A DNA stretch of 64,000 nt. Origin: Edolisoma coerulescens (Eukaryota; Chordata; Aves; Passeriformes; Campephagidae). Made by a program: the position numbers and the translations under genes. Within the stretch, counting starts at the first letter, position 1. Each line of letters opens with the position of its first letter. The notes beneath the pieces are model-generated. The model searched no databases and had not been told where the DNA came from. It saw only the letters and a program-made list of their open reading frames with translations. Positions 22,805 to 36,910 of the stretch are shown here, piece after piece. The stretch spans positions 310,001 through 374,000 of the forward strand of contig VWZW01004700.1 in the NCBI GenBank assembly GCA_013397115.1, written 5' to 3'.

Positions 22805-25800
22805 CTGTGGAGACAAAAGAGAAGCCCCCATGGCACTGTGCTGTCGCAGCTGGGCAACCGTGCACACCCCTGCTCCATGTGGCAAACACTCAGAGCCACA
22901 AATTAATGACCTGTAACAAAACTTCCATTTAAAAATTATCCATTTTTTAGTAACAGGCAAACAGCATCACAAATCTCTTTTACAGGATCTTAGTTCTGTC
23001 ACTGCCTGCTTTCCAAGGTCAGACAACACAAGTCTGCCCACGGAGGTAACCAGATTTAAACAATCCACAGTCTAGAGTGTCTAAAATATATTTTCCCTGG
23101 ATGAATAAATCCCTCTTAGGAATTCAATTAAAATGTTACCATTATGTCAAAACCTGCAGAGAAACGTTCTAATTCAGATGAATTATTGTTGTAAAAACAT
23201 TTGGTCATTATCTGCTAAATCAAGTCACAGACACCCATTAGTGAGGACAGTAAACCACAAATCAAGAACCCTTCCCATGCTTTCTTCTCTATTCACTAGC
23301 TGCTTTAAATTTATATTTAAAACATACAGTATTGATTTTTATGCACAATATGAAACTTTATTATCACCTCCAAGAATAACAATTTTTCTATCTATTTGCA
23401 TAGTTTAATTTTATTTGTAAAAACAGCAATGTGACAGATGTCTGGGTACAAAAATACTCAATAAGGGAAAAAATACTCAATATAGTAGCTTTTTACTGTA
23501 GGAATTTTGATCAAGACTTCAGCTGGAAGAAATGAGTAGGAATGAAGCCTCAGTTTTTCTTTCATGAGTAAGACAGCCACTCCATGTCATTTCTGATTTT
23601 AAATGCTGTTCCCTGCAATGGGGCAAGGAATTCTGCATACTGCTTTCTTTTAATCTGTTCTATACACCTCTGAGTGCAGCACAGTGATGTGTGATATACT
23701 GATATTATAAAAGCAAGAACTTTAAATACGCTACAACAAATAAAAATAGAATTCTTAAATACTGATAAAACGAGGGTAGAGTAATATCCAGTATCCTAGG
23801 ATATCGATGGACTCAACTTCCTTCTGCAGTTGTTTGTAGCATCTGCTACCCTATACACCTTCTCTGCCTGGCATGTATCAGAGGTCAGAAGAACTTCTGG
23901 ATCTGTGAGGTTGGTGAAGCTTTTGGGATTTGAAAAAGGAAATGAGCAAAAGGAGGAGATTGTCTTGGGATGAGGACTATCACACCTCAGGGGGAATGTG
24001 TGAGCACAGGGACTGGCTTAGAGTAAGAGGATCTGCACCCTTGGACAGGGAATGGGAGAGAGACGTTAATTTCAATGTGTGCACTCAGTGTCACTGTCCT
24101 ACAGGCTGCAGCGTGGGTTGAAGTCTCCCAGGCCTCTCAGTCAGGAGGAATATTAGGTCAGATAAAGAACATGGGAAATTTAGTGAAGTGGGAGCTAGAC
24201 ACCAAAAATACCTTGAAAGCCACTGGCTCCTTCTCAAGAAAGATTAATAACTCTGCAATATTTTGCACCAGTGAGACATTTCTGCAGAAGTATCATGAGT
24301 GGTTCAAATTGTATGGCTTATTACAAGCCTTCTACATATTCCTTAAGACCATAACTTTTAATCAGTACATACAAATAGTAATAATAATAGAAGCAATAAT
24401 TTTCATCTAGAACTTCAGCTACCCAAATTAATTCAGTACCCAGAAGAATGAAAAAATAAATTTTACAGCATCAAAATTACTTCTAAAAATGCCCATCAAT
24501 ACCTGATGCAATAAATGCAAAGAAACCAGGCATATAAAAAAGATGCAACATATGAAAAATGAAGGGCAGAAATCAATAATTTCACTTTTTGGGGGGTTAT
24601 ACCATTCTAAGTGCCTGCTGATTTATTATTTATATTCAACTAATGGAAGCTGGCAGCTGACTTCCAACAGTGGTCCGGAGTTGTTCTAAAATACAAGCAC
24701 TAATTTCAAAGAAATATTCCAACAAAACTGTCAGGGAAATATTTTGCTATAATTTTGCAGAAAAGGTACATTGCATTATAGTTACATGTGAAAGGCACAC
24801 AACTCCTGAAGCCCCACAGGATATCACTCTTCTGTTCTAAGAACTCTTTTCATGAGTAAGTATTCATTTTCATTCAGCCTTGTTGAATGATGGTCATTCT
24901 CAATTCGTTCTTGTAAACATGAAGTCTCTAATGCAAATTTAAAAGAACATCTCCATCTTGCATGATTCTTCAATATCTTCATATATCTTTCAAAGACTTG
25001 GGAGTTGGGAGAAATATATGTTCGATTATGTAATATGTGAAGGAGTATACAGTAACTTTTATTAATTTGTAAGGCAGATTTTTTTCTGAACTAGAATTAC
25101 AAGTCTGTATGCCTTCACTGTAGAAGAAGAGAATAAAAAAATGAACACATCCATTGCACATCAAGTTACTGAGAAATCAAGGCAGAACTCGTGCAACTGC
25201 CATTCAAGTCTTCATAGAGGTACATGTGTAGCTGCTCACAGCATCCCTCTAAACCTTATTTTTAAGCAGTTTTACTTTCCCACATTCATTTTAACTGAAG
25301 TAAGTGGTCTGGTTCACATGACAACAGGCACACAAAGATACGACTTTATACAGCATGAAGGTTAGGCATGTGTAGTATATCCAAATTTTGTATAAGTGCG
25401 AGTGGTAAACAGTAATTAATTTTGACCTTAACACTGAATTTAAGGAGGGCTGAAAGGGGGCTATGTGAATAACTATTTCCCAGTTTTCAACAGAAATAGG
25501 CACCGCTCTCTGATGGTCTCCAAAGAGAAAGATCTGACCTTTCATCAATAAAGCTCCTAATCATGACATTGATGCTTCTTCAAGTAAGAACTGAAGATTT
25601 TGCAGATTTTAACAGCAAAAAGGCAACTTGGAATAGAATTAACAAAAGACCCAAATCTAGGTGGTGTGACTCCTGGGCCACTGCTTTCGATGTGAATATT
25701 CTTTCAGATGAAACTTGCCTAAACTTACATATAATAGTACACGAGAAATACCTCCACTTGCTTGCCCACAATATTAGCAATATATTTGTCCCTGGAAAAA

Positions 25801-28800
25801 CATTAATAAATCAAAAATAATCCTACAGTTCCTCAAACAATTTAAAAGCAAAGACAGTGTTTGTGTCATCCATAATTCATGTTTCATAAACTCAGTATTA
25901 AAAATTTTAAAAGGTTTCAAGTAGCAATGAAAAAGCAAAGTAGCTACTCAAGTCAAAGGAATAGCCTTTGGTGCCATACTTCCAAGCTGTAGCTGGTGGA
26001 ACATCTGGTTGAAGATCATATCACTCTAGTAAATCCAAACTGTTTTCCCTCATTCCTGCCTGGAAATTGACACCTCCTCTCTTGTGTTAATTCAACTACT
26101 CATGTGGCTGCATTCCATACTGGACCCAGACCAAAAGGAACAAACCAACAATATGATTTAAAGTTGTTCTTTTTCTTTCAAGACAGATAATTTCTGAAAA
26201 AAAAACATTTGTGAAGACAAGTTCATTTGTGAATACAGTTGAATGAACCCAACCAAGGCAATACTAACCTCTAGCTAGATTAGTAACTTGTGAATGCAGC
26301 ACTAACTCAGAAATAAAACATCTAACTGGTGTCACTGTAAAAGTGGGGGTTGGGTTTATAATCCTAAAGTATATATACTTATACACTCATGTTATGCATG
26401 GTGTTTTAGTCTTACCAAATGAAAGAATACGGAAATGAGAGCTTAGAAGTGTACTTTGTTGTTACGTTGCTGTACCTACAATCAAAATCATTTTACTCAC
26501 AATTTCCTAAACTCTAATAAAGAAAATTGAAAATGTTCTCCAAATAAGTATAAGCTAATTGCCCTAGCAAAAAGAAATTTCTCTCAAGTCCCCACCACAA
26601 AATATGGAATACATTATCTGAAAAACACTAGTTCAGATTCTTGCAGCCATATTGTAAGGAGTGGAATAAATTACCAGAAATAATTGCTTCGGTATTTATG
26701 AAAGCACATTCATTCTTACAGTTAATCACACTGGTAATTTAACTAATATGCTTACTGCAAATAGACTCCACAGCCCACATTTTCTAAGTTACGCACGGAA
26801 TTATTTGTTCCCACAACTTGGAGTGCAAATCACTTACAAATTAGGGATGCAAAAATACTGATATGATCTTCAGTAGCAGATGAGGACAAGTCAAAAACTG
26901 CAGTGAATACAACAGATTACCTTCCATCACCTAGGATCTAGCCAGATGAAATCTGCCGCTGGCGGTGAGAATGAGAGCTCTCAGCTTGCTCTCGGCAGGA
27001 GCTTCCTGCAATTGCTCCCCAGCAGGCATAGAGCCAAGAGAGGACATGGCACAGGCACAGGCGGGCTTGGCTATGCCAGTCCCCAGCTGGTACGTGATGT
27101 CTTGGTAGGACCTGTACAAAGTACAGAGCAGCTGTGGCTTCAGAAACACACTTAAGTGCTTGAGGTGGCTCTTCTCTGCTCTGCCCACCTCACCAGAAAG
27201 GCTGCATAAAAACTTCTTCAGCATTTTCATCTGAACTCAGGAGTTAGATCCACAAAGAGAATAAGCTGCCTTTAAGGCCCATTTTTTAAGACTAAAATTC
27301 TTTACATACCTAGTTAACTTGCTCTGTGTATGTTAACAACTGGCTAGATAACAGATAAAGAAAATTCGAACCTACAGAAGAAAAGGGAGACAGGGTAGTC
27401 TCGAATTCCCTTGCAGCAGCATAGCTCTGTTTCTGGAGCAGCCCAGGTTTTGTCTGCATGGAGCAAGGCATTTAGCTCTTGTTGAAGCACTAGGAAGCAC
27501 AGCCAAGTTGTTTCTTTCTTTGTGTTACCCACAGACCCCAAGCAAAAGACATGGTTTAGGACCTACTAATTTAAGCAGGATTTGGGAAAAACAGATTTCA
27601 TTGTCACTTGAGTTTGAGTTCACTTCCCTGATTCTCATAGGCCAGTGCTAAAAATCAGCTTATGAAGTTTTGTGTTACGGTCCTTCCAATGGACATTTTC
27701 ACGGCGCAAGCTGTGAGCATTTCTGAAACCCAAAGAGCATTGCAGACCCAGGGGGAAACTACAACCAGGGGCTTTCCCTTACATGTAAGGAAGAAGGGAA
27801 GATCCGCATTCTAGTTCCTGCTTCCATGAGTATCTGAATGTGAAATACTGATAAATTTTGACTGGGACAGGAGTGGCCTGTCGTGATGGGCCCAAAGCAG
27901 AGCTGCCTTCAGCAAGAAAGCTCTTCAGTGTGGGAGCAGCCAGGTTTGGAAAGTGTGAGAGAGTCTGGGCTGAAAGCCTCAGTCTGCCCCATGCATTTTT
28001 AAATTTCTTGGGAGGCCTCATGAGTTTTTCATTTTCAGTCAAGAAACACTTCTTCACTCTTGTCCTGTTCTTTGTGTTTCCTCCTCTCTCTTTCCTCTAG
28101 CCATAATGGAAACATGGTTAACTAAGATTAAGGTTAATTAAAACAGCACCTAAGAAAAAGTAAAAGAGAGAGCTGAATTAAATAATCAACTGCAAAACTG
28201 TTGCTTGAGCTTCTGGTGAACGGCTGGTATAGAAGATTTGACAACCCATTCTTGACGAATTTCCTACAGGACCCAAGAGGCAGCCATCATGAGTATCATT
28301 TGTTCCTGGCCAGATTACAGCATCCTTTGTCTGCATTCCACTTCCCTGTCATGGCAAGGCTGGTCATTTGTTCAGTCAACCCTGTGCCTTCTTGTGGCCA
28401 TGTGATGTGATGTCACTTTACCACAAATGGCTTCCAAGCAATGCTGTGGTTTAAGGCAAGCACCTGCTCCGTATTGTCTCCTACATCTTAATGTGTCTAA
28501 AGCTGTATTCTGCCACTTCAATTTCACTGCTGTTCTGAGGTCCATTCTCTAGTCTTAACTGATCCTTCTGTAAATTGTTAAGAGCATCAGAAAAGAGAAA
28601 CTGTTTTTGTCTGCATGTGGCATCCATCACTTCAAGATCTTCAACTTATGGTCTTATGTTCCCAAAAAGGTTTTTGAAATATTTTTACAGGACTGAAGTG
28701 TTAACAAAGAGCTCTTTTCCTACCTACACAATACTTAACATTCCTAAAATTTTCGTATCCCTGGAATTATTATGCAGAATCACATGCTACATATAAAAAG

Positions 28801-31800
28801 GACACATAACGATCTTGAACACCCTAGGGCTTGTTTTCAATATCTGTGCTAAGTAATACTCCTGGTAACCCCACCTAAGTATACAAAGAATCACAGCACA
28901 GAGGTTTGATGCTTGACCATTCCCTTGACAAAGAATTTACTCCTCATAAGAGACAGCTGTCCCAGGGAATCAAACCTAATTGACCACAGCTGTATGAAGA
29001 GAAGGGTTGGTACTGATGTAATTTCCACTTCTCTTTTAGATACCTGGCTCTGACTATATAACAACAAACATGCAGGCTATGCAGGTCCGGCTGGATCCTT
29101 TGTTTGTTACACAGATGCTATTTTACAGATGCTGATTACAGATTGCTGTTGGATCCTTTTTTACAGATCTTGTCAGTGAGATGCAGATCAGGAATAGAAG
29201 TACACACAGCCACTCAGGCCTCTCCAGCACCACTGCAGAAGTCTCTGTTTCTGTTACTGATAAGCCATCAGTTTTCTAGGTGTGGTCATAGGATTCACCT
29301 GCCAAAAGCCATTACCTGCTGTAAACCTGAACACAGAGATACGACAACAAACAAGCACACAGCTCTGCAGCCCACAGCTGTATGTCCCATGTGACGAGTG
29401 ACCTGAATGAACAGTTCTTCAGAAGCCCTCATTTAGACCAGTTACAATCTCCACACAGATAAATGCTCTTATCATTCAAATGTAATAGGCCTATAATAAT
29501 TCGTGCATATTTTGTGTCAAATGTGTCAAAACAGAATGGTAGCATTTTATATCCACTTTGTACATCCTGTACAACAATCTATATCACTACAAAAAGTGCA
29601 AAGCAGTGGGAAATCAGTCTCATCCACAAGCTATTAAAATCCTGAAAAATAGAGCAAGCAATTTTGTGGAATTACACTCTAATTTTGTACACCATTTATA
29701 TAAAGAATAACTAGATAGGTGCACATCTTCATCACAGGAACTCTTCACATCCAGTCTCTGATTTTGCCAATGACAAAGGATGATCATCTTAAGTAAACAG
29801 AAACCATTTCTGCAGTTTTAAGAGATGATGGTTTTACGTTTACACGTACATTCAATTTTCTGGACATATACCATTATAATGTATTTATTAATAATCATTA
29901 TTTCATGCAGTGTCAAGAGCAGATTAAAAATGCTTAAATAGCAAAGAGTACATTTATTGAGAAGCTTAGAATTGCTTTTTTTTTTTTTGCCTTATATGAA
30001 GTGAGAGATACTTTCTAAATATGGAATAATGACAGTAACACTATTCTTTACCCTAACCTTGATTATTTTTATTATAGCAAGGGTCACTGCATATACTATC
30101 AGACAGATCTGTGCAGCCTTTTTGAATGATGTAGCAAGTGTGTTGAAACAATTCAACACCCTCTATTAAGGCTCAATGAGGTAGATGGTGCCAAGAAGTT
30201 GGATGGCTACTGAGATTACACAAATTAGAAACAGCTCTTCCTCCTTTGCTTTGTCTAAGATGAGTAATGATCCTATGCAAATATCATTATTTAAATAACC
30301 ACAGTTCACAAAAAACTGAGCAAATTTCACACTGTAATGACCCATTTTCAAACTACCTCTGTTAAACATTTACCTCTTCTAATTGAAACAATGACAACAC
30401 AGTATGTTGCTGCTCTGATTACATTCTTGACCTTGACACTGAAAAATGACAATTACAGCATGTAGACATGAGACAGGTTTTCACACGTTTATGTAGGCAC
30501 CACCAGAGACACAACCTATCATACAGCAGCTTCACTGCTGTTGCTACAGCCATACCTCAATTATCTGCCAGCTATTCAGGTACATGCTGCAGCGTAACCA
30601 GCAGCTCAGAAGAGAAACACAATTATAAGAGAAACACAGCTTTAAAAATCTACTGGGCATTTCTAACTCAGTTTGAAATATGTTGTACTTTGAATGTCAA
30701 TCCTTCTGCAGTTTCTTCTACTTTTCCCTTAGTTTTCCAGAATACAAGTGATTTTTTTTTGTCACGCTCTTTACTTTGCCAGCAACAGTATAGTTTTTTC
30801 TATGCTTATTTTTTTAAAGGTCTTATCAGTCTTGGCATCTACAGCTACTTCATTAGTATAGTACCTGAGTATAACTGGCAAAACCACTTGTGGCTTGCTG
30901 GAAATGCCTGCTATATTGCCTCCACCCTGGAACTCAGCCCATGGAGCTGCAGAAATGGGACAGACCCACCACCATTACGGAAAGGCTGACTCAAGTCAGT
31001 CCCCAAGCTGTGCCCTAACAGCAAACAGAAAAAATTATCAACTATAAACTTCAATGTCGTGCAGATTCTTACAGAACAATTATTATTGCATATTCAGAGT
31101 GCTTTTTATCCTCCAAGATGAGTGACCCCACTATTGCATGCAATGTGCAGCAGATGAGCTCTGGTGTGTTAGCAACAATCGAGCCAAGACCTTTAAAGCT
31201 TCGTCTCTTAAGGTGGATAACCTGTCACAGGGCATTATACCCTTCTTTCATATCCTTCCTTGGCTCTGCCTATGAACATTCCACATGAACAAGGTCATCT
31301 TTACCACCAAGGCCAAAATGTAGGCCAATTCCCCCAAGATGATGTAGTTATTCTCATTTTCTTCATTGCCTGATAGTCCTATATTACTTTATTCTTTTTA
31401 AGATCGTAATTTTCAAGCATAACTACTTCATGTGCAGAATTCTCTTCACTTTAATAATTAGTGCGCTAATGAATTTATTGTTACTACTTCCCCCATTTTC
31501 TATTTCTGGTCAAATTATTGTCTGCTTGTTATTGTCTACTGGGACCTCCAGAGGGACACTGTGATCTGGCGGTCTAACCACAGGAACAGAATCCAGGAAC
31601 TGCTGAGTTTTATTCCAGCTCTACCAATGTGCAGTGATTAATTGGTGAGAAATGCCACTGAAGCCATTACCAGAGCTAAACTGAGCAGCTCAGCGTACCT
31701 TTAAATAAGTTCTGAGCCTTCACTCAGGGGCAGCACTCCCGCTGACACCTATGTGGGATCGAAGAACCCCTCCAGCAAGTTTCCCAGCCAGTAATCAGCC

Positions 31801-33177
31801 AGGTGACAGGAGAGTATAATGTGCTTCTATTCCTGCTGAACTCCTGCAGCAACATTTAGATACATCTTTCGGTAGACATCAATATGCAAAACTGTAATGT
31901 AACTTCTCCTCAGCTAACGCAACTAATTTTTGCTATTTTTGGCATGATTGTCTTGGACTGAAGAACATTCTGTGGCTTTTTTTTTTTTAATTGCCTTTTG
32001 TTTTTCTAACATACTGGGACACCAAGATGCTTTCCAGTTCTTTCTGAATTAATTTATGTCTTAAATTATCATAAATTATCTCTTGAATTGTCTTCAGCAC
32101 CTGCAAAGCATTTGGCTTTCCCCTTCAGTTTCATAGCTTCACTACCACCCAAAAACTTTGGCAAAAGAAGATACTAAATTGAAATATACTCCCTTTCAGT
32201 GGGCACACTTCTGCACACAGATCTTTCCCTGGCCAGCAGCTCCACAGCTGCATACCTGGCAATGTGCTATTTAACTGTTTATAACAACACCTCAGTGTAA
32301 ATGCAAATCAGAAGTGAATGTAAGTGGAGTATAAAAATGAAACCATAGCGAAAATTTATTAAACAATAAAAACAGTGTAATTTAAGGAAGCACCAAGTTA
32401 CCAGTCCCACTCATAAAAACAGACATAGGCTTTCTAGTGATCACATCACGTGATCTGACCCTCTCTTCTTTTCTCTGCATGTTGGATAACTCTACTTCTC
32501 CAGTAAGCTTCTTGTACATAAGAATTCATTTGCTCATGGGAACGTTTAGGCCACTCACGCACTACTTGTAAATGTATCAGTGCATGAGATTTTGCACTAT
32601 GACTACACAGACATCTAAAAGGATGTCACATGCATTTACACTGGAAAGTCTCTCATTTTTTGACAATCACAAAATTTCTTTTATTTCAACAAAGCCAAGA
32701 TTTCAGAAAAAATATTAGGCTTGGAATGCTTCAACAGCATTCATACAGATACTGTTTTGTACCCTAACCTACACCTCTTCAACAATTTCCATATAATTTA
32801 AGTCTGTTCCAAGTGTTATTTGACACCAATTCTCACTTCAGTATGCAGGCTATACATTTTATCATCAATGAATCTAACAAAAAAAAAATGCAAAAGACAC
32901 CTCTTTAAAATCTTTGATACTTTGACAACATAAATAATTTGCTCTGGCACCATGTTAGTCCTGTGTGTACACATGCAGACATGCCAGAACGAAACTGATG
33001 ACGCAAAGAATTATTTTCTAACACCTTTTACTAGACGTGGCTAAGAATAACAAACTCCTAAATAATGAATGTGCATAAACTTGAAGGATTCCTCTCAACT
33101 GATCAGCAGGTAAGAAATGGTACTTCGAACAGCAGTTCCCTGTGCTGCAAACCTGGTCAGCAATGGCAGGTTCAGGT
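22805..33177 (-). other. RIMS2: RIMS2 intron, proximal part
   Basis: It begins with the acceptor of the linker exon. The rest is AT-rich intron sequence without recognisable RIMS2 exons or repeat families. A local duplication (GGATCCTTT...TTACAGAT words) lies at 29092-29170 and the longest open frame of this part at 30468-30989. Small alternatively spliced exons could be missed by eye. Confidence 0.6.
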
Positions 33178-33712
33178 CCAGCCCTGTACTCCGCATTGGT
33201 GAGGCCACACTTCGAGTACTGTATTCAGTTCTGGGTCCTCCTCTCCAAGAAGGACACCGAGGTGCTGGAGGGTGTGCAGAGAAAGGCAACAAGGCTCTAA
33301 AAAACACAACTTATGAGAAATGGCTGAGGGAGCTGGGCCTGTTTAGCCTGGAGGAGACTCAGGGGGGACCTCATCACTCTCTACATGCACCTGACAGGAG
33401 GTTGTAGTGAGGTGGGGGCCAGTCTCTTCTGCCATGCCTGCAGTGAGAGGACAAGAGGAAAGGGCCTTAAACTGAGATAGGGGCGATCCAGATTAGATAC
33501 TAGAAACAAAAATTCACTGCTAGGGTGGTGAGGCATTGGAATAGGTTGCCCAGGGAGATGGTGGAGTCACCATCCGTGGAGGTGTTCAAGAGGTGTCTGG
33601 ATCTGGCACTGGATGATGTGGTTTAGTGATTTAGGGGTTACAGTGGCAGTGCTGGGTGGACAGCTGGACTGGATGTTCTTGAAGGTCTCTTCCAACCTTG
33701 ACTCTATGATTC
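33178..33712 (+). mobile_element. CR1 fragment with intact 3' end
   Basis: Sense-oriented CR1 of about 535 bp: GTACTGTATTCAGTTCTGGG, AGGGAGCTGGGCCTGTTTAG, CCTGGAGGAGACTCAGGGGG, a GTTGCCCAGGGAGATGGTGG block and the tail GGTCTCTTCCAACCTTGACT ending CTATGATTC. It covers the very end of the pol frame and the 3' untranslated part. The open frames here are broken pol remnants. Confidence 0.94.
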
Positions 33713-36119
33713 AAGTTCATGGCTACCAACTGAAAACAGCAGCCTTTCCACAGCCCACTTCTTCAGTACATCACAGCTTGGATGCCACGGCTTAAGTGGC
33801 CTCCTTCTTTAATCAGTTGACATATAAAGGGATCTTCTTCATCATCATGTTCAAAAATAGCTTCAAAAATTATTAATATGTTGTACTGAGTTACTTACTA
33901 CTAAATTACTTCTGAACTTGACAGTACTCACATTCTTTCCTACCGAAAGATTCACCTCTGGACCAGTGTATTCATTTCAGCAGTTAATAAATAAGAGTCT
34001 TCAAGAGAAAAGTCAGATTTTCTATTTGTATTAAAAATGTGATTGAGTGTGAAATGTAATTAAAAAAAAAAAAAAAAGCAAAGCACCCTTGCAGCAGGTT
34101 ATTTTTTTAAGCTATACCTCACATGCAGAAATAACTACATCTTGAGGACAGTTAACTTATGAAGTGGGTTTGACATAGATCTTTTTTCAGATTAAACTGT
34201 AAAAGAGCATTATGTACGTGGACATGGGAGTGCATGTACCACACCCACTTTAATTATATTACATTAATAGAATAGCACAAACACTCATAAGACAACAAAT
34301 TCCAATTTGAGTGCAGAAGAGCCTCGCCATCCAAAAAACACATCACAATTTTTTCTTCCTAATCCCAGTGAGAACACTGGGGAAATGATCTTAGCTGTCA
34401 TGCCTGCCATTCCCTCTAACTTGGTATGTCTAAATTGAGGTAGCAGAAATTCAAATCCATAAAAACTGCATAGCAATTACATTTCTATTTTTTCATGGGA
34501 ATTAATGAAATGCATCTTCAAGTGTAGCCTACATCTAAATAGGATCAGATAACATAAATCAACACAATCTGTGACAACATGTGAAACAGTATACAATCTT
34601 TTAACACTTCTGTTTAAATAATTTGCCAGCACAAAATAAAACATTACAATTACCCTTAAATTTACAGATATTTCTCTATCGACTTCCATGTACTTTATAT
34701 TTCTTTGAACAAGTGAACAGTTTTAAAAAAAAACACAGATTCCACCAAGGAATAAGTTGAATGCTTCCTAGAGAGGTAAAGAAAACCAAGTAGAACAAAA
34801 CAAATCAATACTCTGATTTCACTAAGGATTAATGCAATTATTGTAGCTAAAAATCAGGACTGAAAAGAAAATGCTTCTGGAATGATAAAGAAAAATAATC
34901 TTTAAAGAATACCTAAATATGTTTAGGATAATTTATGCTATTTTCAGTGTGTGCTTTCAGCCACAGTGTTTATTAGCACATCAAGAGTATTAAAAATGCC
35001 ATCTGAAGCCTACCCTGCAGTCTACTGGCAATATTTTGCAGTTCACTTCATTGTTCAAAGGCAGGGAGCAGATGAGAGTACTGAAGGACAGCACAGTTTG
35101 CCCGAGGGGGGCAGCCACTTCTTTTCCACTGAAAGGGGCAACCTGGCCAGCCCCAGAGAAAGAGCAGGGAAAAGATGAGGGACCACACCTTGGCATTCAC
35201 ATCAGAAATGAGAGATGCTTTGGAGAAAAAAATTCGGGGACTGCTGCACATGAAAAGATAAATCAAAACACACAAAGACTGGGGACACACATTAGCCACT
35301 GTACTCTCAGCCTGAAATATGGAAGGTGATAAATGAATATGCAGATATTTTAAATAGACCATGAATGGTGTACATGCACAGCTGACACACGTGGGGGTAA
35401 CATCATTGGACATTGGCATCTGTTTTATAGTGTTCAAATCTACTGAAGGTGCAATTTGCTCCATTAATCTTAATGAAATTAAAAATCATGAATTAGTTCT
35501 GATAAACAAGGGAAAGCCCATCAGTTCATTCTCTACATAAACATATTTAAATACACCAAATTATTGTACTTATGAAAGCAGTATACTCAAAACAAACTCA
35601 ACATGTACGTTCCATCCTGGATAGAGTTTGGTGCCATGCTTAACTATAAATGTACATTTACTACACACATTCCCAACAGCAAATCTTTTGGGGCGGCATG
35701 GCTACACAGAAAATCCATTGCATTTCTCTTGTTATTTAAAGTTCTGATCCTGGAACAAAGATATGAAAATTACACACGTTCATTACTGGTTGGACTTAAT
35801 TTTATGAGTAGAGATTAACAATGAGTGAAACCTGCAAGGTCTATTTGTACATAGCCTCAACATACACTGCTGCCCCTAAGGAAAGGTTACTCGGGGCCAG
35901 TATTTAACTGCTCAACTCCGGTGTTCTGTGTAAATTATGTCGTAATGACAGACAAGGGATACCTGAACAAGCCCGCAGATTGTCAGAAAACCACCTGGGA
36001 GGAAGTGTGGTTTTTCGTACGAATGAGCAGAAAATGGAACGAGTGGAAAGACCCTCTATCCTTTGTTTTTCCCCCTAACATAACTAAAGTGCAGCTAGTA
36101 ACTTCATTCCCAATGTGAC
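33713..36119 (-). other. RIMS2: RIMS2 intron between CR1 and the CpG island
   Basis: AT-rich intron with one poly(A) tract. CpG frequency starts to rise near 35890, forming a shoulder to the island. No exon recognised. Confidence 0.5.
34062..34077. repeat. Poly(A) tract
   Basis: Sixteen uninterrupted A in the RIMS2 intron, without an adjacent processed gene copy. Confidence 0.9.
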
Positions 36120-36900
36120 GATAAACATCATCTGTTAAATCGCACCTCACTCTCCAGCTACAAGCACGGTGCTACCAATCTCTCTCTCAGCCCAAGTCAC
36201 TCGCGTCCCCCCATCCAGCTCCTCGTCCAGCACCGACCCCCGGTCCTTCCCGGCGGGCGGCCACNNNNNNNNNNNNNNNNNNNNNNNNNNNNNNNNNNNN
36301 NNNNNNNNNNNNNNNNNNNNNNNNNNNNNNNNNNNNNNNNNNNNNNNNNNNNNNNNNNNNNNNNNNNNNNNNNNNNNNNNNNNNNNNNNNNNNNNNNNNN
36401 NNNNNNNNNNNNNNNNNNNNNNNNNNNNNNNNNNNNNNNNNNNNNNNNNNNNNNNNNNNNNNNNNNNNNNNNNNNNNNNNNNNNNNNNNNNNNNNNNNNN
36501 NNNNNNNNNNNNNNNNNNNNNNNNNNNNNNNNNNNNNNNNNNNNNNNNNNNNNNNNNNNNNNNNNNNNNNNNNNNNNNNNNNNNNNNNNNNNNNNNNNNN
36601 NNNNNNNNNNNNNNNNNNNNNNNNNNNNNNNNNNNNNNNNNNNNNNNNNNNNNNNNNNNNNNNNNNNNNNNNNNNNNNNNNNNNNNNNNNNNNNNNNNNN
36701 NNNNNNNNNNNNNNNNNNNNNNNNNNNNNNNNNNNNNNNNNNNNNNNNNNNNNNNNNNNCCCCGTGGCTCGGCACGGACGGAGAAGGCAGCAGCGGCCCC
36801 GGCAGGGAGCGGGGCTGGTCAGCGCTGCCCCCGCTCCTGGCCGGCAGGACACACTTGCAGCCGACGGGCGAGAGTCTGCTCTCGCGTGGGGTCTGTAAAG
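36120..36900. promoter_or_regulatory. CpG-rich island interrupted by an assembly gap; candidate internal RIMS2 promoter
   Basis: On both sides of the N run the DNA is very GC-rich with many CpGs (for example ...TCGTCCAGCACCGACCCCCG before it and GGCTCGGCACGGACGGAG after it), unlike the AT-rich intron around it. CpG frequency already rises from about 35890. It lies inside the long RIMS2 intron, about 13.5 kb upstream of the linker exon. RIM genes use an internal promoter and a private first exon for the gamma isoform, so this is a plausible site. No visible frame matches a known RIM N-terminus, and strand and function are inferred. Confidence 0.3.
36265..36759. other. Assembly gap (495 N)
   Basis: An uninterrupted run of N flanked on both sides by GC-rich sequence. 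Gaps of this kind in bird assemblies commonly mark GC-rich promoters and first exons that sequence poorly. The stated length may be an estimate. Confidence 0.99.
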
Positions 36901-36910
36901 AAAGGGAATG

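Noticed and set aside
26931..27230. 99-codon minus-strand frame considered as a RIM2-gamma first exon
   Set aside because: No RIM-like sequence, no CpG island, and no clear donor in frame.
33095..33407. Frames of 70 and 96 codons
   Set aside because: Within or at the edge of a CR1 copy; broken retrotransposon remnant.
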